Origin: Amblyornis subalaris
Lineage: Eukaryota; Chordata; Aves; Passeriformes; Ptilonorhynchidae
Direction: 5' to 3'
Length of the DNA: 64,000 bases
Assembly (NCBI GenBank): GCA_018881555.1
Contig: JACAXG010000032.1
Coordinates: 4,724,837 to 4,788,836, forward strand
Shown: in pieces, positions 1 through 12,530 of the stretch
How the letters are laid out: each line of letters starts with the position of its first letter
Position numbering within the stretch: the stretch's first letter is position 1
Program-made: the position numbers and the translations under genes
The notes under the pieces: model-generated
Database searches by the model: none
What the model saw: only the letters and a program-made list of their open reading frames with translations
Told to the model about the DNA's origin: nothing

Positions 1-402
1 AGAAGAAAGAAACCTTATGAGTCTCATTTTGCCCATACAAATATTGTGGGACCTTTTANGTGTGATTTTTTCTTCTTAGTTTCAGAAGCTAAGCTCAAGA
101 ATTCCTGAGCAGAGGCGTCACAGGGGCACATGTAAGAACTACTCCTGTGCTGTGCCTGTGATGAGCTTGGCAAGGTTCCTAAAGTATATGAGAAGTCCAG
201 CTAATGTAACTCTGTGCACCAGCTTCTGATAAATTCTTCGATTTAATTCAATGGAGCACCAGCTTACATGTGTTGTGCATCCAGTCTTTGCTGATTTGCA
301 AAGAAACCATCATTATGTCTCTTTGCTGACCTCTGCAAAGAGATCAGTAGGTATAAGTAAGGCAGGATATCTTCTTTTTTTTTCCCCCTAATACTCTATC
401 AG
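1..402. other. AT-rich unique DNA, no gene seen
   Basis: No coding or RNA gene is visible. The right edge is a good polypyrimidine tract (a T-run followed by C-run from about 371 to 389) ending in a TCAG acceptor at 399-402, which matters only for the exon-like segment that follows. One isolated N lies at position 59. Confidence 0.5.
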
Positions 403-466
403 GACTATGTTGAAGTCTTTCTCACTGTAAACTTCTGCAACCTCTCTGCCACTGGCTTAGAAAGAG
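403..466 (+). other. Exon-like segment, 64 bases, unproven
   Basis: The segment is bounded on the left by a strong acceptor (pyrimidine tract then CTATCAG) and on the right by the donor AGAG|GTGAGT. Only one reading frame is open across it. That frame begins at the first base and reads DYVEVFLTVNF..., ending one base into a codon. I recognise no protein family. It could be a coding exon, a non-coding RNA exon or a chance pairing of splice-like signals. No partner exon with a compatible phase could be matched, because the next candidate (6988-7071) is open only in phase 0. Confidence 0.25.
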
Positions 467-730
467 GTGAGTTTCTGCTTTCTTGTGTCAACAACTGCTC
501 CCTTCGATACTGCCTGTATATAATTGCCCAAACCCAATTTATGTGTCTCATTCATGAGAAAGTTTCTCTAGAACAAGCAACTTACTGACCTGAAGATGTT
601 TATTATTTTCATGATTAAATTTGTGATTAAGTAGAAGTTAGGCAAACAGCATCTTGTTAATATTGTCTGAAAACTGTTCTACAAGAAATTGGCATATTTC
701 TTCCAGTACGGTTTTCCTCTCTTGCCTTAA

Positions 731-782
731 TAGTCCTTCTATTTCTCTTTCCTTATTAGTCTTTCTATTTCTCTTTCTTTAT
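731..782 (+). repeat. 26-bp tandem duplication, pyrimidine-rich
   Basis: Two adjacent copies of a 26-base unit beginning TAGTC(C/T)TTCTATTTC differ at only a few positions, and the T-rich tract runs on for about 15 bases. It looks like a local slippage or tandem duplication event. No function is implied. Confidence 0.8.
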
Positions 783-1128
783 TTTTTTTCCTTGTTAATT
801 TTGTGTTAATACAGAGACTATTAATAGTCACAAATATGCAACAACTAACACATTACAGGCAGAACTCTACTGAAACAGTAGCAGTTATATCACTAAACTC
901 ACGATGCAGAAAGATGCCTGGATGACCTGGGAATGCTAATTGACAGGCTGCAATTATTCTCATGAGTCAGTACAGACTGAAGAGTAAGACCTCGGGTGGA
1001 CTCTGAAATGCTGACTTGTAGTGACAAATCAAACACTGGTGGGACCCAGACCAAGGTGTAAGAACTAGATTTCCTTGGTTGCTACTGCAAATTTCAACAC
1101 ACATTTTGTCAGTCTCTATACCCTCCTC

Positions 1129-1146
1129 AAAAAAAAAAAAAAAAAA
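1129..1146 (+). repeat. A(18) homopolymer
   Basis: An uninterrupted run of 18 A. No recognisable SINE or processed-gene body lies upstream, so it is annotated only as a homopolymer. Confidence 0.9.
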
Positions 1147-4100
1147 TTGCCCAGCACTGTTTGGGAATCCAACTATTCACACTGGTCAGTTTTAGTATAA
1201 CCACACTCTTTTCAATGATAAGATGTTTTTATAGCATGGATTAGCAAGACTGTGCAAGTTGGCCTCGAAGCCAGAGACCAAATACTAGCACTGTTAAATT
1301 ACCAGTACAGGCATAACTAGAAAAGAAGTAACTACAGTCCAATGAATTTGTGTTAGAGTTAATGCAGCTTCAGGGAACTGCAGAGCTTGGCTGTACAAGT
1401 CTTGGTACAAATTCAACATGTTTGGCTTTCTCCCTGTCACCACATGATTGCTTTATGCGCAATGCAGGCATGATTCTAAACCTCCAGGTTAATGTTAACA
1501 CAACAAAAATTAAGTTCTAGCTGATGCAATTTTCAAAAACATATGTAGTGAATAAACCTGTCAAAAGTCAGGATAGTAACTAAGTATAAATGACTGTATG
1601 GGATGCATGCTCTTAGTTGTCATTCTGATACGGAAAGTTTGGCACTGGACATTTGATCACCATAAGCAAAGTGTTCTTTTTTATAGGATCTCCTACAGAC
1701 AACAACAGGGTGGCAGAGAAACCATTTGGCAAGAGAAATGTGCTTCAGTCTCTGAAAATAATTCATTCCACAGAGGCTGGCTTATTTAAATTCCTTTTCT
1801 CAGGAAGAAAAGAATGCCAGAGACAGGTAGGGAATGAAACTCACACAGGTTCCTGGGATATATCATGCCATGATGCACAATTATGCAGATTAAGCACATC
1901 ATGCTTCTTAATACATGTGTCTATAGGAGACTTACAAAATGGTTTAGTCAGAGTAGCTGTAACTTTAAAAATATGTCTTTAGTTTGAAGATAACAGGATT
2001 AAGGAGGTATCTTCACTGAAAAAATATAAAACATTTTTATGACCTGCCTGTCCAACCCAGTGGCCTCTTTGTTTCTTTAGTGCAAGATACTCTTTCTGCA
2101 TTTTAAGCAGTAAGAGGGATAGGTATAGCTATTTATGAAGCTATGCTGGATGTTAGGAGAAACCTCAACAAGGCTGGTACGTGCAAGAGCAGCCCTTCAT
2201 TCAGAAACATATCAATGGAGCCAAACAGCTGAAAGAATAATCACTCAAAATATAAGAACACACGGGGCCATACCCTGGAAGTCAAAGGGTTTCACATTGG
2301 ATTAGTAATATGCAAAATGACAGAGATTAGAAGTAAAGAAGCAAAGAAGCCAGAGAAGCTGGAGATATATAGTCCTGTGATGAAAATTAGAAGTAGGTAA
2401 CAATAACCACAGCATCTATTATATGTTTGCATGTACATGTGCTTCAGGTTAAAACTGTCAAGAAAGACTTGTTGTTTGTTTGTTTGTTTTTCTTTTAAAC
2501 GTCCTTCTCAGGTAAGGAAGTAGGATAATTCTAATGGCAGAGAATTTAAGTTCAAACTTCTTCAATACTCCTGCCCACAGGCTTGTACAGATACCTCACA
2601 CTCCTAGTAGGCTTTATTTTCTCTCTGTCAAGGTTTCCTCAGCCTAAGTAAAAGGGATGTTCTTTTTTTCCTTGTACAAAAGCCCCATTTTTGTGTCAGA
2701 ATGTGAAGTTTCACTAAACTCTTAATTCATATTTGGCCATATCTAGCTGGTTCATTTATATTTAGAGGGGGAAAAAAAAGCTTAAGAAGAATTTGTATAA
2801 CAAGCAGAAAGGAATGTTTCATTTTAAATGATTTTTCATTTTTAAATGAATGTTATCTGATGTAATAAAAAAGGTTGAAGAAAAATATCTCTCTGTTATC
2901 AAAACACAACATTTCAACTGGCTCAAACCATTTTTGTTATGGCTGCTTTCAAATGGATTAAAATGAAAGCATATTTTGGAATGGAAGAATTTGCAAAACT
3001 TAGATTTCCAAATTCCTACTCTACTTAGAGTGATAAATTATTCATCTTCAGTAAATAAGGACTCAAAGATCATCTACATAGCCATAATTGCAAAATATGC
3101 AATGTGCATAACATTCAGATCTTTCATCCCTACCTTTTTGATTTGTGCAGTAACAATGAATCCACGGAATAACTGTTATAGACCTTGTAATTGCTGAATC
3201 TACCTTAGTAGACATGTCAGGTAGATGCAAGAGATTTCAAATCATACATGATTGTGGATAGTTCAGCAGCAGCAACAGTCTTCAATCAACACCATGATGC
3301 CACTATGGGCTGTGATTCCAATCAAATACATGTCCTGGACTGTTTACAGAGAAACATATGCTGACCCCAAAGCCTGGACATGGCCAAAGGCTCAAATGGA
3401 CTCACTTCTGGTAAAGTGCAGCTCCTGTAAAAGCAAAATAAACCTCTCGCCCCCACACACACATGCACACTCATATACATAATAACTTCTCAAATCACAT
3501 AGAAAAAGATCTGATCTTTCCAACAAAGAAAGCCAGTGCCGTGCCTGGAGTTTCTCTGTTCTCCCAGGTCCTTTCCAATAATATTTGGCTCAAGTTCAGC
3601 ATGTTACAGGGCTCCCAAGCCTCTTTCCCAGATATATCTGTCTTGTCTCTCTGGGTAAAAGAAACTTATTTCTGGCTCTCTGTCAAGCTCCCCACAACCT
3701 TGTATTACCAAACAACAATGTTGAAGGCAGGAATGCATACTTTTGCTTTGATTTCCACAGAGAATCATAATTCTTCTCTGCTTCTTTCTCCCCTCCTCCT
3801 CTTCCCTTTAGGTGACAAATGGCTCTCTAGAAGTCACCCATCTCTTTATTTTGACCTTCTGTTCACCTCCTCCATTTTTTTTCCTCTGCTGTGGCCGATT
3901 CCAATTTGGGTAATTATTCTGTCTACAGTACGTAAAATTCTCTCTTTTGTTGTAGTCAAAGATAATATCCTTCTCCTTCTGTTCTTAAATGTAATGCTAT
4001 GCCTTGATAAATCATTACTGTGGTTTACCCCAAAAGGGAAAGAGTGAGTGATTCAGGACTGATATCATTTTATAAAGTCATTCCAGTGTTTAGGGATACT

Positions 4101-4650
4101 TTGGGTTGAGTAGTGTTATATTATTAGTCCTTAATTCCTAGATNATTTGCATTGCAACTATTATTCTCTCTATTGTACAGCTTTTTAAAGGATGCCTATT
4201 TATTAAAGTGAATTAGCACTAAAAATATGTAAACCTTTGCCCATGGAAAAATGAAAATAGCCATAGCTTTGGAAATGTTTTAGCAAACTGAAATTCTAGC
4301 TGTTCTAAATACAGCGCTGAAGAGAAATGAAATCCAAACTGTGACATTTTTCTTTTTTTCCCTAAGCCTGCACTTAGATTCATATATTCTTTTACTTATT
4401 ACAAAAAATAGTTACAGACACAAAGGATGTAAGCACCTTTTTTTTTCTTCTTTCCTCTTTAGAAAGAACCAATACTTTTTCTGCAAACTCGTGTCCATAT
4501 TAAATAGTACTTCTCTTATTGTGCACATCAAGTCATGCCTGGGGTTGAGACATTTTGTAGATGAAGACAGCTGTTTGCTATGAAGTACCCATTGTTATTT
4601 TTGAAACAGATGCTTTGATTTGTTAGAAAGAACTAATATGTGCTGATTTT

Positions 4651-4804
4651 AGCCCCAATCCAGTATGACACAAGCATGTGCTTAAATCTATCNTTACTCA
4701 GAAAAGCACTTATACATATGTTAAAAATTAAGAATGTGCTTAAGTGCTCTGCTTAATGGGGATGATCTTGAGCNCATATTTAAGTGCACTGTTGAATCAA
4801 GGCC
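4651..4804. mobile_element. Palindromic MITE-like interspersed repeat (old)
   Basis: The ends form an imperfect inverted pair: the left end reads AGCCCCAATCCAG and the right end reads CTGTTGAATCAAGGCC. The interior carries the repeated motif 'catgtgcttaa' / 'aatgtgcttaagtgct'. This arrangement (outer GGCC..ATTCAG ends with inner AAGCATGTGCTTAAG motifs) resembles a palindromic dispersed repeat that I associate with turtle, crocodile and bird genomes. The family name cannot be fixed by eye. Two single Ns fall inside. The copy is degraded and non-coding. Confidence 0.5.
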
Positions 4805-6987
4805 AGAATGCCCAACCTTAGTTATTGTGAAGTTTGCTATCTTTTTACTGCTTTAAGAAGTTCAAACAACATAGCAATGCTTTATTTCATGTCCTTTGCA
4901 AAGGAGGCAATTGCATACTTGACAAGAAAAAAAGAGGTCATTACATCTTGCAAGCCAAGTAGTGGGGAGGATGGGAAAGCCTGCATAAAATTACCAGGCT
5001 TCTCTTTCTTACACTGGTAAGCACGTGAGATGTGATTCCATCTGTGGCTGCTCTTCGACAGCCATGAATCTGTTTCAGATCTCAGCTGGTTATTTATACA
5101 GCAAGGCCTCCTACTTTTTGCCCTGCTTCACAATCTGACAGTGGTCAAAGTGACATTTGCCACACAGACTGCAGCTAATGTGCCCATCCAACTGCACTCC
5201 TGTTTGCAGAAGGTACACAGAGGAAAAGCAGATGTCACTCTCACTTTTTATATGAAGATATCATACGTCATCTGTGTCCATGATGATTTGGTCGAACCCT
5301 CTGCCCAATGCTCAGATAATTTCTTACCTGGGGAAAACAGACAGATTCCATATCAGTCTGTTTTTTCTGTGATGTTTCTGCCATATTATTACCTGTGAAA
5401 GCCATCCACACTCCAGTATTCTGAGAATACCTGGATGGATGGTTTTCTCCTGCTTATTAGATTGTCTAGCATTAGGGGCTTTTTCAACCATTTACAGTAT
5501 CTATGGTGTTAGACTCTCATTATGTAAATTTCCAAATACAATGCATAAGAAAAGCTGGATGCTTTGTGGAATATTAAGAGCTCTTCAAAATGAGGGAGGA
5601 TTGACAAATCATACTCAAACCTTTGCCTTCCTCTACGTACAGGTCTGAACTCTTGGGCTATTATGAAACAAATGGCTAGACCAAAATCTTGGTGGGTTAC
5701 TTTCTTGGGTTTAGGCAGAAAACCCCATTTTTCAAAGTACATTTGTCATCTGAAAAATATCAGTGTAAATCTGATGTGGTATATCAAGTCTCAGCTGTAT
5801 CTTCAGATCTTATCTGTTGTCAGCAGCAGAAAGACAATGAATCTATGTGGGGACGCAGGATGGATTCCACTCTTCGAGTATCATCGAAGACGCCAGCTAT
5901 GTTCTGATTACGGAAATTTTCTATTAATTCTTAGGATGAAGGGTTGGGGACTAGAACAAAGCTTGTCTCCCATGTTTCAGCTTGAGTTTGCAATGCTGGC
6001 TGTCAGAAACATCATCTTTTGAAGTCCTTAATGCCATTTATACACATTCATGCATAAAAGTATAATTGCCATTTATCTAATGAAAAACGTATTCTGATAA
6101 TTTTCCACATTGCCTCACATTCATTGTATGTTCTGTTCTGCTGTTTCTTCTAATATCCTCATTTTTACTCATATTGTGGTAACAATATACATCAGGCTTA
6201 TAATTAAAACATTATGAAAATCATGGAAAAAAGAAAAATGTAACAATAAAGATCAATCACATTTAATAGTTTGGTGATGGAAATGCACATTCAGATCTCA
6301 AATTTACTACAAAGCCATGCTCAAAGTATTTCAAAGCTATGGATCCACTACAAAAAAACCTGCTTCTGTAATTGCCAGAAGAAAACTAGCAGCGGTACTG
6401 TTTAAAAACATCAAAGAACCACTGTTGTCTTCTTCCCTACCTCTTTAAAGGAAGGGATTAGTTGAAAAGCAGTTCAAAGTGTAAGCCAGAGATGTTTCAG
6501 AGAACTTCAGAATTTGGAGCAGGTGTTTTTGCCACATGTGCTAGTAGTACATCCAGTAGCACTGCAAGTCATCCTGGCTTAAAGAAGAAGCAAACCTGAC
6601 TCAATATTCCCAGCAGATCTCCCAGACAATGAATCACAAGTTGATGAATCGGAAGATAGGGACAGGCAGAAATAGGAATATTTTATGAGGGTTACTACGA
6701 GGATAAAAGGAAGGAAATCATGCTTAAAACATATTACCAAAGCATGTAAGAAAAGTCAGAAGTTTCTTATTTGTTAAAAACCCACTGATTCTTAGCTAAA
6801 TTCACACAGAGGATATGTTTTCATGACAGAATTATAGAAGACTGACACCAGAATTAGTGCATTCAGATTGTCCTTCTCCAATCATAAAGCTGTAAGGAAA
6901 ATGACAGTGTCCTCCTAAGCACTGTAGCTTCTGAAGTGTTACTGCACATACCTAAGGTAATACTTTCCATAATGCTCCTTTCTGCAG
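4805..6987. other. Unique DNA, no gene seen
   Basis: No repeat family or gene is recognised. Short open frames on both strands near 5.1-6.0 kb show no domain or conserved motif. The right edge supplies a moderate pyrimidine tract and TCTGCAG acceptor for the next exon-like segment. Confidence 0.5.
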
Positions 6988-7071
6988 TGCACTGGGCTGC
7001 TCATTGATGATTTCCTGGTGAAGAACTACAGAATTTGCCTGTTGGGGACAATCCAGTTTGGGGACTTAAAG
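6988..7071 (+). other. Exon-like segment, 84 bases, open in phase 0, unproven
   Basis: The segment is preceded by 'ctcctttctgcag' and followed by the donor TTAAAG|GTGAGT. It is exactly 28 codons long and open in only one frame, starting CTGLLIDDFLVKNY and ending IQFGDLK. The other two frames contain stops. A length divisible by three with one open frame between good splice signals is what a symmetric coding exon would show. I recognise no protein, and chance cannot be excluded in 64 kb. No neighbouring exon was found. Confidence 0.3.
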
Positions 7072-10000
7072 GTGAGTACTAGATGTGCAGCCTTTTAATT
7101 GTTGCATAGTTAGGTGTTTTTCACATGGAAGCAAAATCCCAATNTTAGTCAGATAGTTCCAGACAGGTCAAGTATAAAGCACAAATCATTTCAAATGCAA
7201 CTGGCTGTGGACAGAAGGGGGTTTGGGCCCCAGACAGCATGCAATGTTATATGTGAATATTGCTCGGATTTCATACAGAAGAAGATTCTATTCAGTAGTA
7301 TAAACCTTGAATAACATGCCTGGAATCTGACCTTTCAAAAATATAAGCAAAAAAGTTGTTCCACTTGCTCTGCTCTGTGCAGCTTCACAGATAAAAAGCA
7401 CAATCACTCCCAACTTCTTNTCCTTATTAATATCAGTTATTGCTGTGGTACTTGGCTAAAAAGACAAGTCAAACCTTCAGTCTGCCCTTACCAGAAAAAC
7501 ATCAATATCATGGTTTTGGCATACATAAACCAGTGGTCAGTGGAAATGTTTTGTACTCACAGCAGAGTGGGAAAGGCCAGACAGTTTTGCTATGCCTACT
7601 CAAACAAATTTAACTTGCAAAAGAGTAAGTATGGAGACATGTCAAGTTCTTAGCATTTCCTCACCAAGGAGGTTGAGGGAAGGTGGAGAAGAAATTATAA
7701 TTTTGTGTCCAGCTGCATTGCTCATCACACTTTGTGACAAAATGTGCACTACGAATCACAATATTTATTTTTTTAGTTAGGTACTGGAACTGTCTCCAGA
7801 ACTGGACATCTTAATATTGCCCATAAATTCAGTGNAGAGAAGGTTAAAATCCATCCTGACTGTCTACAGGATAGTCATGTTATTTCCCTTCCGGAATATG
7901 GCCTCTGCAACCACCAGATGCTATAGACCGACTTTTGCAACAGGACTGTTGATGAATAAGTATTTCCAGTGAGAGCCAACTGAGCAGTGTCCCACAGTGT
8001 CACGAGTCATGTTATTGCTGAACAGGCCATGCCTCTACATGGTGTAGAGCAGCACCATACAGAGAGGCTGTCCTACCTTCTGGAAAGAGATTAATTTGGC
8101 TGAGCTTATCATATTTTATTAAGTTCTGGGCTAAAGTGCTAAATCACTTTCAGTCTAATCCTGACAGCTGAAAAAGGAGTTAGTTTGCAGTTTTCTCATG
8201 CAATGGATAGAATACGGTCTTGCAGTGAGATACAGCTTACACAGCTTTAATGTCGACATTTTAGATAACTGTATGTGAGCTAGATTGCCTTCATTGTCCA
8301 AAAAATAAGTGAGCAATGTTGGAATACAATTCCTCTGGCCTATTTTAGATGACTGTGAGCTGACTCATATCCCAGAAATGCCTGTTTTCCTCATTGATGG
8401 AAGGGGAGTTTAGGGTGAATTCTTGAGAAAGAAAAAAAACCTTCTATGTTATAGACATCTCCAGCCAGTCAGATGAATCCTGTGCAGGGAGACTAACAAG
8501 TCACAGAGCAGACAGGCAAGACTTAAGCCAAAATTATTGCATATTTTTTACTCTGATTCACTGAGAAATTGTTCTGCAATCTACTCGGCACAAAGTAATT
8601 GAGTACGGTACAGCCACTCTCCAAGAGTGAACACCAACATATGGGACTGGCTGCAGGAATGATGTGGTTCACAAGAGATTACTTAGCTTTAGACTAAACC
8701 ATTCCCTCTAGTTTGTCAGAGTCAACTCATTCAGGTCTGCATTTTTCCTTACCTTCCTATCTGTCTGAAGACATATTCAGGAAAAGTTATGCAAGTTTTG
8801 TGAGGAAACCAGAAACCATACTTTCTCCTTGTGACTCAACAAGATTGGAATTTGTTACCGATCTCACTCAAACCAGCACAAATCAGGAGCAATTACATCA
8901 AAACTGTTACAGATAACCTAGTAGGAAGTGAGAATCTGGGTCTATTATTTTAAAAAGGCAGCAAACTTTACCTTACATGAAGATAGAAGGATGTAGTTTG
9001 GTTCTAATGAAATGGTGTGGTCTTTTCTATGTAACAGAGAAACAGCATTGTAGCTGAACTGTTGAATAAAAGTTTTCACTTAACTTACAGTACATTTTGC
9101 TGTCATCAAAAAAGCATTTGGGAATAATAGTTTCCAATGAGTCTCTGTTGAAATTTTGGGATAATAAACTTTTATATCTTAATATTTATGATTCTAATAA
9201 ACTACCACAATATTAAAATGAAAGATACAAACTCTGAGGTCAAAAACTACAATTTGTTGTAAGGCAAAACAATTTTGAACAATAAACCACTATTGAAATC
9301 TAAGATCATTTCCTATAATTTAATAAGTAATCCCCTTGGTGGTATATCCCGGATATTAAACTAGTTTAGCTCACTTGACCCAGATGTTTTAAATTGGTAC
9401 ATAGCATTCTGCCAAATGATAATACAAAACTAAACATGAAATGACATGATAACCATTTAAGTTCTGACTTTTACCTTCATTGCCTATCACAAATTGTCTA
9501 ATCAGGGACCAATTAATTCATTCATTGCTGTTAATAGCAGTGAATGACAAGTATAAAGATAATACCTTGTTTATTAGCTCAGCTATAGCACTGTTGGATG
9601 TCAGTTGACCAGATGTAAATGTTTGATTGGATAACATATCTCACAGCTCCCAATCCACCTAGCACGTGCCAAAGCAGTTAGTGTTTTTTCACCAAAAGCA
9701 TCTAGCTGCAGACTGTGTTTCCATAATAAAGTCAGCATAGCTTTTACTTTTTCAACTTATTCAAAGGACACTGTCCCAGTCTAAGAGAAAAATAGTTTTC
9801 AAAAGGGTCTGCCACGTCCAACCGAAAATAGCCCATAAATGTATCTTTCACTGTATTTCAAAGACACTTGTGTTGGACAAGTCAATCATCAAAGGGAGAT
9901 GACAATTTATCATCATCATCATTTACTTGTTCCATATGAATGTTTGTTGATGCTGCTGATGCACCAAGTTCAAACTTTTCAGTCCTATGTGTGATGAACA

Positions 10001-12340
10001 ATGGAAACCACCCTATAATAACCACTTTAAAAAGATTATGAGCCAAAGCCAAAATCATGACAATTTGAGCCTTGATACTCAGGGGTTGTGGTTTGCTTTA
10101 ACACTGCATGAGGAAATTCCCTGCCCACTCCAAATGAGCTGGTGAACCCTATAATTTCTTGGAAAATGGAAAAATGCTGTTCCACTCTATGGCATAACAC
10201 CTTGCTCAAGAACAGGGCTTTGAAGTCATGGAAATACAAGCAGCAGCCAGCACAACTGACATAGAATAGAAACTTGTGGCGTCTGGTTCCCAGAGCAGGT
10301 GCTGATGCTGTTGGGCACTGCCTTCTCTGGTCAAGGAATTGCACATTGTGTTCGTCATGCAGTAGGACAGGCTGCAGCCACAAGGATGTAGAACCACATC
10401 CCACATGTAATCTGATGTACTTGAGAGCTATGTTGGCTTGAGGTCTATAAAACNGACAGTTTTATTTACACAATTGTTCCATTATGCTTTACTGAAGAGA
10501 ACAGAGAGAGATTGCTTAACATGCTTCCAATTTGTTTATTTGTTTTCCTTTATTGGATAAAAGTAGTGCTCAGGAAATAACTAATGTAACTGACAGCACT
10601 GACTTGAATGAAGAAGGGGTGATGGCAAACAGGGACATTTCTGTTGGAGAGTGGTGAATGACAGGTTCTTTACCCACCCAGAAAATCCTTCTTCGAACAA
10701 GTGCCCTTCGTGGGTGGGGAAAGATGACCAAAAGTATTTCCATTTGTGAAAGGATTGTGGTCTAACCTCAGATCAACAGACCTAATCAACACTAATCCAA
10801 GCAAGCACTTAGCCCTGTCGCAAACAAGCATAGACTGTATTATTTTGGAAGTTCAGGAAAGCCAGCTATGAAATACAAATTGTAGGTCTACCCTCAACAT
10901 TTGAGACTGACGTTAATGGAAATGACAGTTTACTCCCAGAATAAAGATAGGTTGGCCTGGGAGAACATAACAATTCCATAAAAATTACCACTTGATTACT
11001 TATTGCCAAACCCTCAATGGTGTCAAATATTCCACAGAGGTCAGGAAAGAGCTGTGTAGAACTGTCAATGCTCTTAAAAGATTGTGCCGGATCATTAGAG
11101 TGTGGCTTGTAGACTGAAGCAGTCACAAAGAAGAAATGTCTCTTTGCCACTCATTGAGGGATGACAAATACCTTCTGAGCTTTGCAGTAATTGATGTAAC
11201 TGAGGCTGTGTGCTGAAACAGCCCTGCCCAATCAGATCAGTGGAACAGCAATAGCATCTCTTCTGAATATCACATTTGTGGTTTTCCTCTTTCATTATAG
11301 TTGACCGAGTCAGGGTAAGACACTGAAGCCAATGTAAAACCCATCAGTTTAAAACATGACATCTTTGTATCTGAACCCCAACTGACTCAGATGGGGAACA
11401 ATCCTATGATAACAAAGTCGTACCTCTTTACTCCAGGCCCTAAAGCAGCTGGGTTTCTCCATTTCTGTAATTTAGACAATATGATAAAATTCTCTAGAAG
11501 TATCAGTTAGGATTTCCTCTGTTTTAGAAAGCACCAAATACTCCGGGGGGGCTCAGGAATAATTCTCAAATACTGTTTCAATGTGTTTGAATGTGTTTGA
11601 ATTCACTGACTATTCTCAGCTATACAGGAACACACACACATGTATACACAAACAGTTCCTGAAGGAAATCAGAGCATCTGATGGAAAAGGTTTACTTTAC
11701 TCTGGGTGATCTCAGCTACATTATTTACGCACAAAAATCTCTTAGAGGGAACCGTAAAAAACACATCAAAGTGCAGTGACTTTTTGTGCCCCTCCCTCCC
11801 AAGCTGTACAATGCATTTTGCAGTTTATCTTCTCTTGATAGTCAGTCTCTTCCAGAACTCATAATAAAACANAGTACATGAAAAGTGAAACTTTTCAGGG
11901 AGAAAATGTTGTTAAATATTTTCTTTCAGAAACCGATTCTTCTCTGCTGGATTTTTTGCTTTTTTTTCTTTAATGTTTAATTCTTCTCTCTTGTTCTGTA
12001 AGGGACTCCCTTAGGCGATATATACATATATGAGCGTGGGGATGGTGTCAGACCCTGTGCTTTGTGGGCCTCATGCTTTGGTACCATTAAAATAATCTAA
12101 ACCACCATTTTTGCATTTAGTTCCTCTCCTGAGCAGGGAGCAAAGCTGTTTGCAGAACTACCGAGCACCTACAGTAGGTGTGGTCTTTCAGAAACTTCCT
12201 TGGAGGATCTGCTTATGGGACCTGCCAGAGCCAGGAAGCATTGGATTTAATCGTGCATGTTTAGTCACAAAATTGGAGAGGAGCAGGGCAGCTTGCCATG
12301 TGTGCTAGAACTTGACCTGTGTGCTACCACTTGTACATAA
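7072..12340. other. Unique DNA, no gene seen
   Basis: No repeat or gene is identified with confidence. A short TCA repeat lies near 9911-9927. Between 10.0 and 11.3 kb the minus strand holds several overlapping open frames of 66-122 codons; they match no family I know and change frame repeatedly. A 10-11 bp doublet 'aatgtgtttg' occurs at about 11580-11600. Confidence 0.45.
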
Positions 12341-12530
12341 GAAATCAGGACTCAGGAGACTCAATTTCTGTTCAACAGCAGATTTCTTGTGTAGACCTGA
12401 ATTGATTGACTCACCCCTCCACACCTCAGGTCTTTGCCCATGACTTTGGGATTTTTAGTGGGGAATAAGAAACTAATGACATTGACCACATTCATGACAG
12501 GGTAGCAATCAGATGTAATGAGAGTGAGGA
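12341..12530 (+). mobile_element. MIR-like SINE fragment (old)
   Basis: The order of motifs follows the MIR/core-SINE pattern: 'atcaggactc' at the start, a 'gcagatttcttgtgtagacct' equivalent of the 'ctgtgtgacct' block, then 'cctcaggt', then a 'tggggaataag...ctaatgacattgacc' equivalent of the 'aatggggataat' block. Divergence is high, so the boundaries are approximate. It is non-coding and plus-oriented. Confidence 0.5.

Larger units (their letters stand above)
467..4650. other. AT-rich unique DNA with simple repeats
   Basis: No gene is recognised. Inside are a 26-bp tandem duplication (731-782), an 18-base A run (1129-1146), a short GTTT run (2474-2490) and two acceptor-like pyrimidine tracts ending near 2510 and 2580. 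The longest open frame of the window (3463-4047, plus, 194 codons) lies here. It has hydrophobic, low-complexity composition and no recognisable domain, and it starts inside a CA-rich stretch, so I treat it as chance. Confidence 0.5.

Noticed and set aside
3463..4047. Longest open frame in the window (194 codons, plus)
   Set aside because: No domain, hydrophobic low-complexity composition, starts in a CA-rich tract. About one frame this long is expected by chance in 64 kb of both strands.
5331..5400. Minus-strand exon-like segment ending at CCCCAG|GTAAGA
   Set aside because: The donor string doubles as an acceptor, the upstream acceptor is weak and two frames are open, so it is not informative.
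10036..11295. Cluster of minus-strand frames (66-122 codons) that might be a decayed pseudogene
   Set aside because: The frames overlap in different phases and none of the translated stretches matches a family I can name.
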